This document shows positions 23,691-34,369 of a stretch of 64,000 nucleotides of DNA, piece after piece. Position numbers and translations under genes: made by a program. Numbering within the stretch: the stretch's first letter is position 1; every line of letters starts with the position of its first letter. Location: contig JAJEKV010000233.1 in the NCBI GenBank assembly GCA_021234155.1, forward strand, positions 432,001-496,000, written 5' to 3'. The notes below the pieces were generated by a model. The model ran no database searches. It saw nothing but the letters and a program-made list of their open reading frames with translations, and was not told where the DNA came from. This DNA is from Isoetes taiwanensis (taxonomy: Eukaryota > Streptophyta > Lycopodiopsida > Isoetales > Isoetaceae).

Positions 23691-24170
23691 AGATGTTGCC
23701 CTAAACCTAATGCTTTGTGATAGCGGCAAGAAGAGAACAGATGAAGATCAATCTGTAGAGGTGTGGCAAGGATGCAATTTGACCCCTCTGGAAAGAATGC
23801 CATAGAAATCAATCATGAAGCAAGTGCCATGTGAGTTCTTCAAGCAATTCCTAAAAGCTTTTTGCATTTGATTAAGTTTATTCCGAAACCTGAAAAATGC
23901 AGGCATTTAGTCATATGAAGTTATGAATAGTCTTTAAGATGGGGAAAGCAACAAGTGGCAAGTTCATAGGCAATGAAGTCACGAACATTTCTTCTCGCCA
24001 TCACCGGTAAGTACATAGGATATTTGTTTTCACTTCTTTTGGTGGATAAATAAATCTGCATATTGCATTATTGTATAGAAACTGTTATTGCCATAATTCA
24101 TGCCTAGTATATCTTTGGGGCTTTTATCTTTTTATATTGGGTCGCTAAACTTGGCGCCTACGAAATTCGC

Positions 24171-24903
24171 GTGATGGTAAACCGGAAGAAGAAAGGCAAA
24201 TCGGGAGAAGAGTCGGATGATGAATCGGAGCTGCTAATTCTTGTCAAACAGCTCGCCGAAGATTTGAGGCAAGCAAGGACAGAGATTAAAGCACTGAAAG
24301 AAGCAATTGGGGTTCTTCAAAATGGGGTCTCAGACTTGACAAAAGGGCAAAGGAGAACTTAAAACCATGGTTACAGACCTAGAAGACTCAGACAATTCAG
24401 AAAATTCAGAGGATAACTTGGCCCAGCCCGAGGAGATTGTCGCACAGATATCTTCAAAGATTGAGGCACAAGTATCCTCTTTATTCAACCAGGGACAAGA
24501 GAGGCTGAAAGAACAAGAAGATCGTGCTGACAGAGCCAAGAACATACTAATTGCTGGACTTACAGAGAAGGAAGAAGAAGACACACCGACGATTGTTGAG
24601 AGCTTCTTTAATGATATCATGCATTTGGCATCGCCTGAAGTGAAATATTGCAGAAGGATTGGTAAGAAAATGGATGGGAAACACATGTTGATCCTTTTGA
24701 AATTTCACAGTATAGAAGCAAGAAACAGAGTAATGAAGCATCGCAACCATTTGAAAGGCCACCAAATCTGGTTAAATGATGACTTGACAATCCAGCAGCA
24801 GAGAGAAAGGAAAGTTGCACTTCAAGAGTTACGTAAATTGAAAGAAGAAGGCAAAAATGCATACCTTATTGGAAACAGAGTAATTGTGCGTAACAATCAA
24901 TAG
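24171..24903 (+). pseudogene. LINE family A ORF1 with one frameshift
   Basis: Two frames, 24171-24362 and 24367-24903, together make a LINE ORF1-like protein of about 240 residues. The first part is charged and heptad-like (LLILVKQLAEDLRQARTEIK), a probable coiled coil. The second has the nucleic-acid-binding core typical of these ORF1 proteins: KNILIAGLTEKEEED, CRRIGKK, LILLKFHSIEARNRVMKHR, DLTIQQQRERKVALQELRKL. A one-base indel near 24345-24360 breaks the frame. It sits directly upstream of the endonuclease/RT ORF and in other LINEs would coat the RNA. Confidence 0.75.
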
Positions 24904-24906
24904 GAA

Positions 24907-27900
24907 TTGAAGACCCTCAACCTGTTGGCCTGGAACATACATGGTTTCTCTGAAACGAAGGTAATTGAGTAACATAAATTGTTTTCGTGAATATGAAATT
25001 CTTCTATTGACAGAGACTTGGGAGCATGAAACCAGCAGACTCACTGACATCCCTGGCTTTACCTTATTGGAATCACTATGGAATGATCTAAATGGTAGCA
25101 GAAGAGGTTGGGGAGGTATTGCCTGCTTTGCCAAACATGAAATCTGCAAGGTAATTAAAGTTGTTAAAAAATGTGAGCATAAGCAATTCCTATGGATCTG
25201 CTTGCATGACCGCATATATATTGCAGTGGTGTACTATGCGCCTCTTGAACCTTATCCAGCACGCATTTATGATAATCCAGATCTAAATCCTCAAGACCCA
25301 TTCTATGCATTGTCAGCTGACATTTGTTACTTTAGGACCAAAGGCCCAGTGTATATTATAGGTGACATGAATGGGAGATTGGGAGACAAACAAGCTGCTA
25401 TTCTTGCAGGAGAGGATAATCCTCTATGGCTGCAGGAGCGTACAGATATTGCTTATGGACGGATATCCCGAGATGTACATGGTATTAACCGCATGGGTGA
25501 GCATATACTAAACTTATGTGAAGCATTTGATATGATCATATACAATGGCACAGAACCATTTCCATCTTCCAGCAGCTTCACATGCTTTCAACCGAATGGT
25601 ATGAGTGTTGTGGACTTTCTACTTGGCAGCCCAGACAATGTGCATTTGGTGACAAAATTCCAAGTCTGTGATCAGCATATGGACTCTGATCATGCGCAGC
25701 TCGCGCTCCAGCTGAAGCTGCCAACTCCACGTGCCTGCATAAGAGGTAAAACTCCTCCTAAACTCCGCTTGTCATATAAGCTTGCAGATGATTATGAAAA
25801 AAGCTTGACTGCTACTATTGAGAAAGCTGAGTGGCCAGATAACCTTGATGATAAAACTGAACTCTTGAAGGAACTAATCCTTAATGCTGCGAAAGACACA
25901 TTTGGCTCCACGCAATGCTCAAACAGGAACTATAAATCAAAGAAGTGGTATGATGCAGAATGTATAGCAGCTAAGCATGCTTTTCGTAGTGCTACTGACA
26001 AAGCTGCATCAAGGAGAGCTTATAGGAACTTAACCAAAAAAAAGAAAAGGAAGTGGCTCAGGGAGCACCATAAAAAAGTGATAGAGCAGATTGAGACGGA
26101 TCCAAAAATGTTCTGGAAAAAGTTAAAGTCCCAAACAGGTATTGGGGATTTTACCCAAACAGACTTGGTGCAATGGGTAAGCGAGCTCTATACAATTGCA
26201 GATTGCAAGCCTATGACACATGTGGGTAAATGCAGTGTTCCTATTTTTCACCTCTCGGACGTCAAGGATGCTTTGAAAAGGATGGAGAATAATAAAGCAG
26301 CGGATACAAACGGGCTTAGCATTGAGTTGCTTAAATGGGGAGGCAATGCATTGTGTGAAAAGCTTGTAGATTTTTGCAATTCCACACTGTTGACTGGCTA
26401 TTTTCCGACAGATTGGAGACTAAGTAGAGTAGTGCCAGTGCATAAAGCAGGAGACAAAGATAACGTAAAGAACTACCGCACCATCCTTATCAGTAATGTG
26501 TTTGCAAAAGTGTTTGCATCTATGATTGAGAAAGCAATTGCAGAATGGGCGGACGAAAATGAAATAAGGGCCTACGGACAAGCTGGGTTTAGGTCTGATC
26601 ACTCAACTATAGACCATTTGGTCGCATTGCGTGTAATCAGTGAAGGAGCAAAAGGGGTGAGAAATAAAAGATTCCTTGCATTTATAGACTTAGCCAAAGC
26701 TTTTGACCGAGTAGACAGAGGGGACCTTGCTACTCGTTTGGAGATGCTTGATGTGCCTTTGGAGCTTAGAGAAGCGGTGGCTTGCCTCTATGAAAAGGTC
26801 CTGATAGACCTCTCTTTTCCATTCAAACATGATATGCACATTGCCAGCACAATAGGTGTGAAACAGGGATGCCCCTGTTCTCCCACTCTTTTTGGTTTAT
26901 ATATTGACGAATTAGAAGGACGGCTAGAGAGGATGGGCGGCATGGGCGCTAGTCTTGGTAAATACATCATTCAGATATTGCTTTTTGCAGATGATATCGT
27001 GCTTATATCAAAGACAGCAGCTGGACTCCAGCAACACTTAAATGTGCTGCAGAATTTTTGCGAGCATAAGGGGATGACAATTAATGCTAGTAAATCCAAA
27101 ATCATGATTCTGGGTACACGAGGTGCAGAAGTCTTCTCTGTCGGGCAGACACCACTTGAACAGGTATCTAATTATAAGTATCTAGGGATTGAAATATCTG
27201 ATAATTACAATTGGAATATGGCTGCTGAAAAGCGTGCATCAGGGGGGCTTAGAGCTCTTTATAGCATGATACATATGTGCCGGGTTAACAATCTCTGGCA
27301 TTGGGAGCTCAGAAGGTTACTATATGGCATTCAAGTTAAGACAATTGTGCTTTATGGATGCCAGGTTTGGGCACCTGGGCTGGCGAAAAAAAGCTGGGAA
27401 AAAATTGAAAAGGTTCAGAAACGCTTCTTAATGACGGAGCTTGCTGCCAAGATCCAGACTCCATACCATGTAATGCTTGCAGAGGCTGGAATGCTTCCTC
27501 TCGAGGTTGAAGCCCTTTGTCGAACAATTTGTTATGTGAACAGACTAAAAACACTTCCCAGTGACAGGTTGCCATGCCAAGCTATGATGCATTCTGAATC
27601 CAAAGGCTGGTATCACTTGGTATGCAAGTGGGCGGCGCACTGGGAAATGGGAGGGTCTTTTTGGCCAACCTCTGACAAACTGAAAGATATTAGAGAGTAT
27701 GTTATGCCCAAGGCCTTGGAGAAGATGTGGACCATTGATGAAACGGAAGTCAAAAAACACTTCTATAAGACTGAAGGCAATCCGATGGACACATACAAGG
27801 AACAGTCTTACCTATTGGCAGATATTAGCAGGAATAACCGGATGGTGATTTCTCAATTAAGAACAGCTTCACATCATCTCCATGTTGAGACTGGTAGATG

Positions 27901-28165
27901 GTATGATGTACCTCGATATGAGCGCTATTGCCCAAGCTGCCTTGATCCAAAGGTTGAAACCGAATCCCATACATTTTTAGAGTGCCCTGCCTATGAATGT
28001 ATCCGGAATAAGTATGCTCTAGAGTGTTCTACTTTGGTAGAACTTTTATCTCTCCCACCAAATCTTCTGAGTTCTTATTTGAAGGAAGTTTTGAAAGAGA
28101 GGAGTGAAATATTGGAATTATTTGTGAATATGAGTACTTTTGATGAGAATGGTGCCTTTGATTAG
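24907..28165 (+). CDS. LINE family A ORF2: endonuclease and reverse transcriptase
   Basis: Encodes the nicking endonuclease and reverse transcriptase of a non-LTR retrotransposon. A long uninterrupted frame (24965-28165, 1066 codons) carries: endonuclease motifs LLTETW, YIIGDMNGRLGD (about residue 135) and SDHAQL; reverse transcriptase motifs GFRSDHSTIDHL, FIDLAKAFDRVD, GVKQGCPCSPTLFG and LLFADDIVLIS (about residue 674); and a C-terminal zinc segment (CPSC-x8-ESHTFLEC, about residue 985). The true start is earlier: LNLLAWNIHGFSETK, a typical endonuclease N-terminus, is read at about 24916-24955 in another frame, so one frameshift lies near 24955. There are no stops elsewhere, so the copy is young. 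Confidence 0.9.
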
Positions 28166-28250
28166 CACCTCAAAAGTATTGACGATGTAATTTTCGCCAT
28201 ATGGGCCTGGGGGTCTAAAATGGCGTGATAATACATTATGATTATGATTA

Positions 28251-28598
28251 TAGCATCAACTTCCTTGCTATGAAAATTTTCTTACATATTGCACTTCTAG
28301 CTCATTCGCAGGGGAGAATACAAACCTTTTAAGGTTTTCTTTTGTTAGGATTTAGATTTCCTTTCAGCTATGTTGGTCATCAGGGGGGATGTTAGACACT
28401 TACTATATCACCTTGTTGTGATTACTCACTATTGTGCTGACATGACATCTTACTATAAATGTCATAGTCACCTTAGCGTAGTTTACTGCTTCTTTGAGCA
28501 TTTTTAGATCTTGAGATCGCTCAAGCTTCATTCATCTGTTGTCTCCGTGAACGATAAAAATGCATTCAATTCACTTCTATTTCCTTTAATACATTGGA
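28251..28598. other. Intergenic; solo LINE B 3' terminus at its end
   Basis: Mostly AT-rich without genes. At 28541-28561 a plus-oriented fragment (GTCTCCGTGAACGATAAAAA) matches the extreme 3' end of LINE family B, which suggests a copy truncated to its last tens of bases. Confidence 0.45.
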
Positions 28599-28599
28599 T

Positions 28600-28775
28600 C
28601 TCAAGGGCATTTGAGAAATTAACAGGAAACTTAAGGGCATTTGAGGAATTAACATAAACATTAAGGGCATTTGAACAATTTGAAAAAATACAGAATATTT
28701 TGTATGTTGACCAAGGCATTTCAAGAAATTATCAAAACTCAAGGGTATATTGTGAAATTCGTGAAGATAAGGGTA
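28600..28775. repeat. 30-bp tandem repeat, about six decaying units
   Basis: Units start at about 28600, 28630, 28660, 28710 and 28740 with the core TTAAGGGCATTTGAG.AATTA. The first three are in exact 30-base register; the later ones are diverged. No coding role is apparent. Confidence 0.85.
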
Positions 28776-28940
28776 TTCTAGTTTTTCCATAGTTTTTTAA
28801 ATAAAAGGTTATTTACATTATCCTTCCTGTATCCTTCCTTTGTAACACACTAGTTCCTTAGCAATGTGGTCTCGAGTTCAAGATCGCCCAGAATCGCACT
28901 CAGTACGAGAAAAAAGAAATATCTATCTATCGATTACGAG

Positions 28941-29058
28941 AAATTTTGGAATGGCTTTTCCGGCTGAAATTTTGGAATGGCTTTTCCGGCTGTATTTCCC
29001 GGGAAGACGTGTGACTTTTTGGAATGGCTTTTCCGGCTGTATTTCCCGGGAAGACGTG
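28941..29058. repeat. Direct repeats of a TTTGGAATGGCTTTTCCGGC unit
   Basis: Three copies of TTTGGAATGGCTTTTCCGGCT begin at about 28944, 28970 and 29018. The last two are each followed by GTATTTCCCGGGAAGACGTG. Further TTCCGGCT words appear at 29092 and 29127. The stretch looks like a local duplication series with no coding role I can support. Confidence 0.9.
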
Positions 29059-30058
29059 GAGAGCATTTGCCCCGGCATGCAATGTATGCCCTTCCGGCTT
29101 TACATGGCGGAGCTTCTCTATGTTGCTTCCGGCTATGGCAATTTGTTTGCACTGGCGCTCTCTCATAATATTTCCTTCCGGAGGGCTATGGTGATGGTTT
29201 GAGCAGCCATATTTCTATCATTTCTACTCGATCCTCTGATCTGAGAATACCTGTGTGTATTGAAAAGGCAAAGCTTTGGAGAAGGAACAAGGCATTTAGC
29301 TTCGGGGACAATCATAATCTGGTGATTTAGAGGTGATACACTAGAGCAAAGCACACACTAGAGCATGTATACGGTGTTTTCAAGCTAGTAGATCGAAAAA
29401 CTAACCTCAGATCCTTTATTCTTCTTCTGCTTTGCATATTGTATGTTCTTGAGAGCTGGTCGACTTAGAGTATAACAGATAAGATCTTCCCGCACTATAT
29501 TTATCTTACAATTTTTACACCCCCTGACTCTAACCCTTGGCGATCAGTACCAGCGTCTTCTGGCCTTCTTCAACTATATGGTGATGAATTTTCCTAGTCA
29601 GATATAGCAGATACAGGCTATGGCAATCAAGCTCCATTCAAGTAAATCATCTTCAGCATCTAAGCTTTTTCGCATAAACGCAGAGGTCTCTCTATTATTT
29701 GAGATTCTTCCTTTCTGCTCCAATTCAAGGCTGCCTACTACAGCTGAAGGATGATCTACAAATCCTCAAGACGAAACTGTGCTCGATTTTAACCAGCAAG
29801 TAGGTTTCTAATTTTCTTATTATTGTGGTCTATGTTATTGAAACAACCATTTAACCATGCAGGAGAGGTCATCTGGCTGGTAATACAATCCAGCATCTAC
29901 CATCTTTCTCTTTGGAGGCATAATATCGTATGGACTGTTGTTGTTCTGTGCATATAAAGGATTTGGCGATCTTCTTAGCAAGGGAATGAAAAAGGCAAAC
30001 GCAATAGTTTGCATATCTGAAAGAATATAGAAAGTGCATAACGCCGAGTTTCTGTATA
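29059..30058. other. Intergenic, no gene recognised
   Basis: No ORF with a domain and no RNA gene. Pyrimidine-rich splice-like sites occur but I cannot connect them to exons. Confidence 0.3.
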
Positions 30059-30164
30059 GGGGAATGTCACTTTAGGTGACATTCCCACGTGGAAACGTTG
30101 CCGACGCGCGTTAGCGCGGAGGCAACGTTGACACGTGGGAATGTCACCTAAAGTGACATTTCCC
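30059..30164. mobile_element. Foldback hairpin element with about 33-bp arms and nested palindromes
   Basis: The left arm (30059-30091) and right arm (30132-30164) are near-perfect reverse complements. Each arm contains its own palindrome, GTCACTTTAGGTGAC on the left. Inside, AACGTTGCC and GGCAACGTT extend the stem, leaving a short GC-rich centre (GACGCGCGTTAGCGCGGA). The whole 106 bp can fold into one long hairpin. It has no coding capacity. Confidence 0.9.
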
Positions 30165-30277
30165 AAACGTGAAGTTGGGTTAGACTTCATTCTGTTATTT
30201 TTTTTTTGGTCATTTTTTTTCCTCTGTTGCGTCTGTGTTCTTGGTTGCGTCTGTTTTGGTTGGCGATCTTCCTGTTT

Positions 30278-30634
30278 GCGGTGGCGCCATCGCCGTTGTT
30301 GCTTCCGGTGGCGCCATCCAAGTCTTAGGATCATTGTGACGAAGTTTCAAAGCATTTGGACGAGTTTTTGCTTCCTGTTTTTTGCTTCATTTGGGACGAT
30401 CTTTGTTTTGCGGTGGCGATGGATGCGTTGTTGCTTCGGTGGCGTCATCAAGTGTTAGGATCATTGTGGACGAAGTTTGAAAGCATTTGGACGAAGTTTT
30501 TGCTTCTTTTTTTGCTTCATTTGGGACGATCTTTCGTTTTGCGGTGGCGATGGCGCCGTTGTTGCTTCCGGTGGCGTCATCCAAGTGTTAGGATCATTGT
30601 GACGAAGTTTGAAAGCATTTGGACGAGTTTTTGA
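30278..30634. repeat. 131-bp tandem repeat, about 2.7 units
   Basis: Units start at 30278, 30410 and 30541 with GCGGTGGCG. Each contains GTTGTTGCTTCCGGTGGCG, TTAGGATCATTGTGACGAAG and CATTTGGACGAGTTTTTGC. The third unit ends at about 30634. Small indels between units change the frame, so it is not a protein repeat. Confidence 0.93.
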
Positions 30635-30639
30635 AGAAT

Positions 30640-31910
30640 CTTGCTCTTTTCTCAAGAATCTTGCTCTTTTTTTCCTCACGCCATAGCCGATGTCCGGTCG
30701 GGATGCCTATTTTGCAAGAAAATCTTGCATGCGGGGTTCTCTACTCGAAGTTTTACGGTTCCTAATTTGTTTTGTGTTCGATAGTTGCTATAGGACCTAT
30801 AGAAATGATAAAGGGTTTTGGCACGAAAAATTGTGGAAGTTCTAACGGTTTTGGACTGCTACTACTCCTTGAAGTTCTTGTGTTTTAATGTTTTTGATTG
30901 TAATGTTTTTTTGAGGAATTGATACTTTTAGTATCAGACTTTGACTTGTAATCTGGACACTCAGATTGAATCAGATATCAAGATATTTTGAGTCCTAAAT
31001 TTGTTGTACAGTATAACTGAATTGCAAGTAAATTTGTTTTATAACTGAATTGCAAGAAGACATAGAATTGCAACTAACTTGAAGACATTTCTGAAAAAGA
31101 AAAACATGGTAGAATGTGGGATAAAAGTGACAGAATGAAGCCTAACCCAACTTTACGGAGCCCATTACTTATAAGCACCTTCTACATGAGCCCATTATAT
31201 TATAAGCACCTTCTACATGCCGCAGACTTGGGTTCAATTGTCAAGGGTGCATAGGGAGGCGGAATTATATAAACTTCCCAACCAACAAAGAGGTCAACCC
31301 TACAATGCGTCATCATCTTGTCACGGTAAATACAAAGGTTGATAGAGTAGTATAGCAAATATATATAAGTCTATGTTCATAATTTGCCCTATAAATGGCA
31401 AATTTAAGCAAGTTCACTCTACACTACATCTTGAGCAAAACAAAGTTCAAAATAAGTGAAAGGATGATCAATGTCGACCATAGAGGAATCCATATTTCCT
31501 GATTAAATCCTCTGCTTTATTTAGTGCCAATCTCTATTTTACATATGATTAAATTTCTTGAATACTTAATGCTCTTAGTGGCCAAGTCAGAATGGGCTCG
31601 TTACAGCTAATTTTCTAAGCAAACACAATTAGCTCCCTTATGAGCAGGAGTAAAAGACTTTCTTTATGCACATTATCAAAACATAGTTTTTTGCATATCC
31701 ACATAGCTGAAACTGTCCTGGAGGACATAGAATGAGAAATAGTAATTCCTATCCCTAATTTGTCAGTTCTTCCCTCTCTTCTGTCTGGTTTTGTACAAAA
31801 CTGTGATACTAATTGAGACCCTGTGAGTTTAACTCTGTTACCAGCTGAATATGCAGCAATCATAGAGTACAGTGAAACATAAGACATGCCAAGAGATCAC
31901 TTAGAAGCTT
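30640..31910. other. Intergenic downstream of the histidine phosphatase gene
   Basis: Contains a 30-bp duplication (GAGCCCATTA...TAAGCACCTTCTACATG) at about 31157-31219 and probably the 3' untranslated region of the minus-strand gene near 31.7-31.9 kb. No further gene is recognised. Confidence 0.4.
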
Positions 31911-31918
31911 CACTCAAT

Positions 31919-33188
31919 TCAGTTTTTAGGGGAATCATTCTCTGTATCAAACCATTCACCTTCTATTTCTGTGTTTTCTAATGAGTCCTCTTTATCAAAG
32001 TGATCAAAGAATGCAGGTCCACTCCAGCGCCAATTTTCATTCCATTGTCCACGCTTTGCAGTTGCCCGCCATTCCTGGTCTGCAATCATTTCAGGTGTTA
32101 AGCCCCATTGCATTAATTCTTCCTTGTTATGGTGAACAGCCAAGCTATATTCTCCACCAGTGCCTATTTGCATAACTCTGATTTCACAATTTTGCGGGTT
32201 ATTTAAGAGCTCGAATTGCTGTGTTGTCCACTTAAACCAACGCATCAGAAAGACACGCATGGTTAATCCATGGGAAACTATTACCAGATTCAAATCTGGA
32301 GTTTTAGTACCAATATCCCTGTTTAGGCGATTCATGTCAATATCACGCCAAAGGGACTCCAGAAAGCCTGCAAGGAGCAAGAAATCCTGTAAGAGAAATA
32401 TGCACTTAAAAGGAAATAACCAGCCAACATCCAAAGTTGTAACATTCTAATAGCTGCATAATTTGCATGGGAAGTTTCAAGTAAACTGATAAAAATGTAT
32501 CTCATCTGGCAAAGCAAGAATGACCTAGGCATACAAGAAATTTTCCAGATTCTGCAGCCTGAATGCAAAGTATAAAAAGAGCTTCAAATGACTTCTCCAA
32601 ATTAGGTTTGTTTGATCTCCCTAATATAAGTGCAACTATGTAAAATCTGCATCCACCATTGCTTGTGCAGATCCTGGAACAATACAGATTTCTTACCAGG
32701 AAATCTTTCAAACTTAAAGGCATTCGGCAAAACAACTTACTTGTGACACGATCAAAGACGTCTGCAGTCGACTCCCCATCAGGAAATCTGTAGAAAAACC
32801 GACCAAACCGATCCCTAGTGTCTTTCACGGCCTTCATCATATCCACATCCTGAAAATTGCCAAAGTCCTGTTCCCTGATCCGAGGCTCTTCTCTAACACC
32901 AACTATTCGCTTTCTTTCGAAGGCCCTACCAATGCCCTTAAGAGTGCAGAGAGTTCTCGTATAGGGCGAAACATAGAAATAGACCTTCCAATCATCTCCA
33001 GCAATTTTTTCGATCAACTTACGAATGCGAGCCCCGCAAGATTCTGCTTGCCGGAAGCCCTCATCTGTGAGGCAGATCTTGGAATCGGCTATGACACTGT
33101 ATTTGGAATAATCAATGTTACCTTCGCTTTCGCCATGCCGGACTAGAATTATTCTTGTGGGTCGCTTAGCCTTCATTTCATCTGCCAT
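31919..33188 (-). CDS. Phosphoglycerate-mutase-like histidine phosphatase (2 exons)
   Basis: A member of the histidine phosphatase superfamily; the plant group's substrate is not settled. Exon 1 is 33188..32741 and exon 2 is 32367..31919, together 897 bases or 298 codons plus stop. Donor CACAA|GTAAGT and acceptor CTTGCAG|GCTTTC join in phase to read DRVTSFLESLWRDIDMNRL. Catalytic features: LVRHGESEGN with the phospho-accepting His near residue 20, SPYTRTLCT with a substrate-binding Arg, the acid-base region REQDFGNF, and the second His in VSHGLTMRVF. The ATG at 33188 is preferred over a second in-frame ATG four codons later because both precede the RHG motif closely. No frameshift or stop was found. 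No signal peptide, so probably cytosolic. Confidence 0.9.
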
Positions 33189-33330
33189 CACAAAACATAT
33201 ACAAGATCAAGAAGAGTCTTTCATTTTCGTTCATGGGTCGAGATCCGGCGATTGCTTACCCTCGCAGTCCATATTCGCGCCTTCGGTCTGACGTGGCATC
33301 CAGCTCAGCAGCCCGTTCTGCTGCTTTTTG

Positions 33331-33342
33331 CTTTATATAATA
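33331..33342 (-). promoter_or_regulatory. Candidate TATA box for the histidine phosphatase gene
   Basis: On the minus strand TTATTATATAAAG lies about 145 bases upstream of the ATG, a usual distance for a plant gene with a leader of about 110 bases. Between it and the ATG is GCCACGTCAG, a G-box-like word. Confidence 0.4.
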
Positions 33343-33430
33343 AACCGAATCTCTCCACTATACCACTTGCTCTTTAAAAAACCAAGTTGCTGAGCCCAAC
33401 AGTACTATGTTTGTTTGCTCTGTCTTTTTT

Positions 33431-33485
33431 CGTCTTATAAGACAATTGGTCTCGATGAACGATAAAAACTTCTCTATTCTATTCT
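33431..33485 (+). mobile_element. Solo 3' end of LINE family B
   Basis: CAATTGGTCTCGATGAACGATAAAAAC matches the terminus of family B copies (for example the complement of 42237-42270), followed by a CTATTCTATT tail similar to the 61 kb copy's tail. The copy retains only a few tens of bases. Confidence 0.6.
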
Positions 33486-33832
33486 AATTTAAGACAGAAT
33501 ATAGGCATTCATTTTAAGAGAAACATTTGTAGGCATTCATTTTAAGAGGAATATTTGTATAGAAAGTGCAAATATATGTTGGTAATGAAAGTGTATGTTA
33601 GAGTTCCACCTTTGAAGAATAGAGTTGGCTATGCCATTTATTTTGTTGTCCATGATTTCTATTGATATTAGACCAACATAAAATCAATGCTCATCAACCA
33701 CCACTAGAATGGAATAGGCATTGATATCTTTAGCTATCTTTATGGGTTTTATTCCAGGTTTTATTCAGAGCCATTGATCTGTGGGATATTCCTGGTATTG
33801 TGCCAGATCAATGGCCATTAAGATTTTGACCC

Positions 33833-34369
33833 ATGGTGTCGATCGATCACATGGTTGAAGCACAAGAAAAAAGCAAAATAAAAAAGCCAATGGTCAGCAT
33901 GAAGCCTGCACTGCTGAACCACACTGCCCAAGTCAACCCTCCACTGCAGCAACCGGCAAATGAAACAAAGCAAGCAGGAAGCCCACCGGGGCAAAGCTTG
34001 GCATCGACCATCGCGGACTGCCCCAATGAAACACATTGGAATCAATCCTCTTCTAGTCCTGGGCAGGAGTCCGGAATGAATTCTCCGCTAGTGCCAAAGA
34101 AACAAAGAACAAAGCGAGAAAGAAAGAAAGCAGGAAAACCATGTTCGAAAGAAAGGAACCAAGAAAATCATGTGCCCTGGGCCGGGGGATTTCAACCTCC
34201 AGGTCGCAATGGCCTCACTAGAACACGAGATTTTCATGGAAAAAACAAACCCCCACCTGCCGATTCTTCCAACAAACCTTCGGGAAAAAATTCGAAATGG
34301 AGATGGAGATCAACTCCGTCGCCCGGATCCCTTGACAGAGCACACATAGTTCACAGAATACACAGATAA
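33833..34369 (+). CDS. Hypothetical basic, Pro/Ser-rich ORF of 178 codons
   Basis: An open frame from a true ATG to a TAA, without internal stops. It is rich in Lys, Pro, Ser and Asn, with a Lys/Arg cluster (PKKQRTKRERKKAGKPC) near residue 87 that could act as a nuclear targeting signal, and PGQSLAST and PPGRNGLTRT segments. I recognise no domain. It could be a gag-like leftover of a mobile element or a chance frame in low-complexity DNA; no promoter or splice evidence supports it. Confidence 0.3.
   Translation: MVSIDHMVEAQEKSKIKKPMVSMKPALLNHTAQVNPPLQQPANETKQAGSPPGQSLASTIADCPNETHWNQSSSSPGQESGMNSPLVPKKQRTKRERKKAGKPCSKERNQENHVPWAGGFQPPGRNGLTRTRDFHGKNKPPPADSSNKPSGKNSKWRWRSTPSPGSLDRAHIVHRIHR

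Larger units (their letters stand above)
24120..28250 (+). mobile_element. Nearly complete LINE (family A)
   Basis: Comprises an ORF1 and an ORF2, each with one frameshift, and a 3' region ending in short ATTATG repeats (28229-28246), a non-poly(A) tail. The 3' region contains GACGATGTAATTTTCGCC and lacks the stem-loop of family B, although the ORF2 C-terminal sequences are related. The 5' border is uncertain. I did not find clear target-site duplications. Confidence 0.8.

Noticed and set aside
30135-30679. ORFs of 65-119 codons over the 131-bp repeat and foldback
   Set aside because: Frames change between repeat units because of indels, and no domain is seen.
32502-32738. Minus-strand continuation of the histidine phosphatase exon 1 frame past 32741
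   Set aside because: It reads through a good GTAAGT donor into non-conserved sequence; splicing to 32367 restores the family's SFLESLWRDI block in phase.
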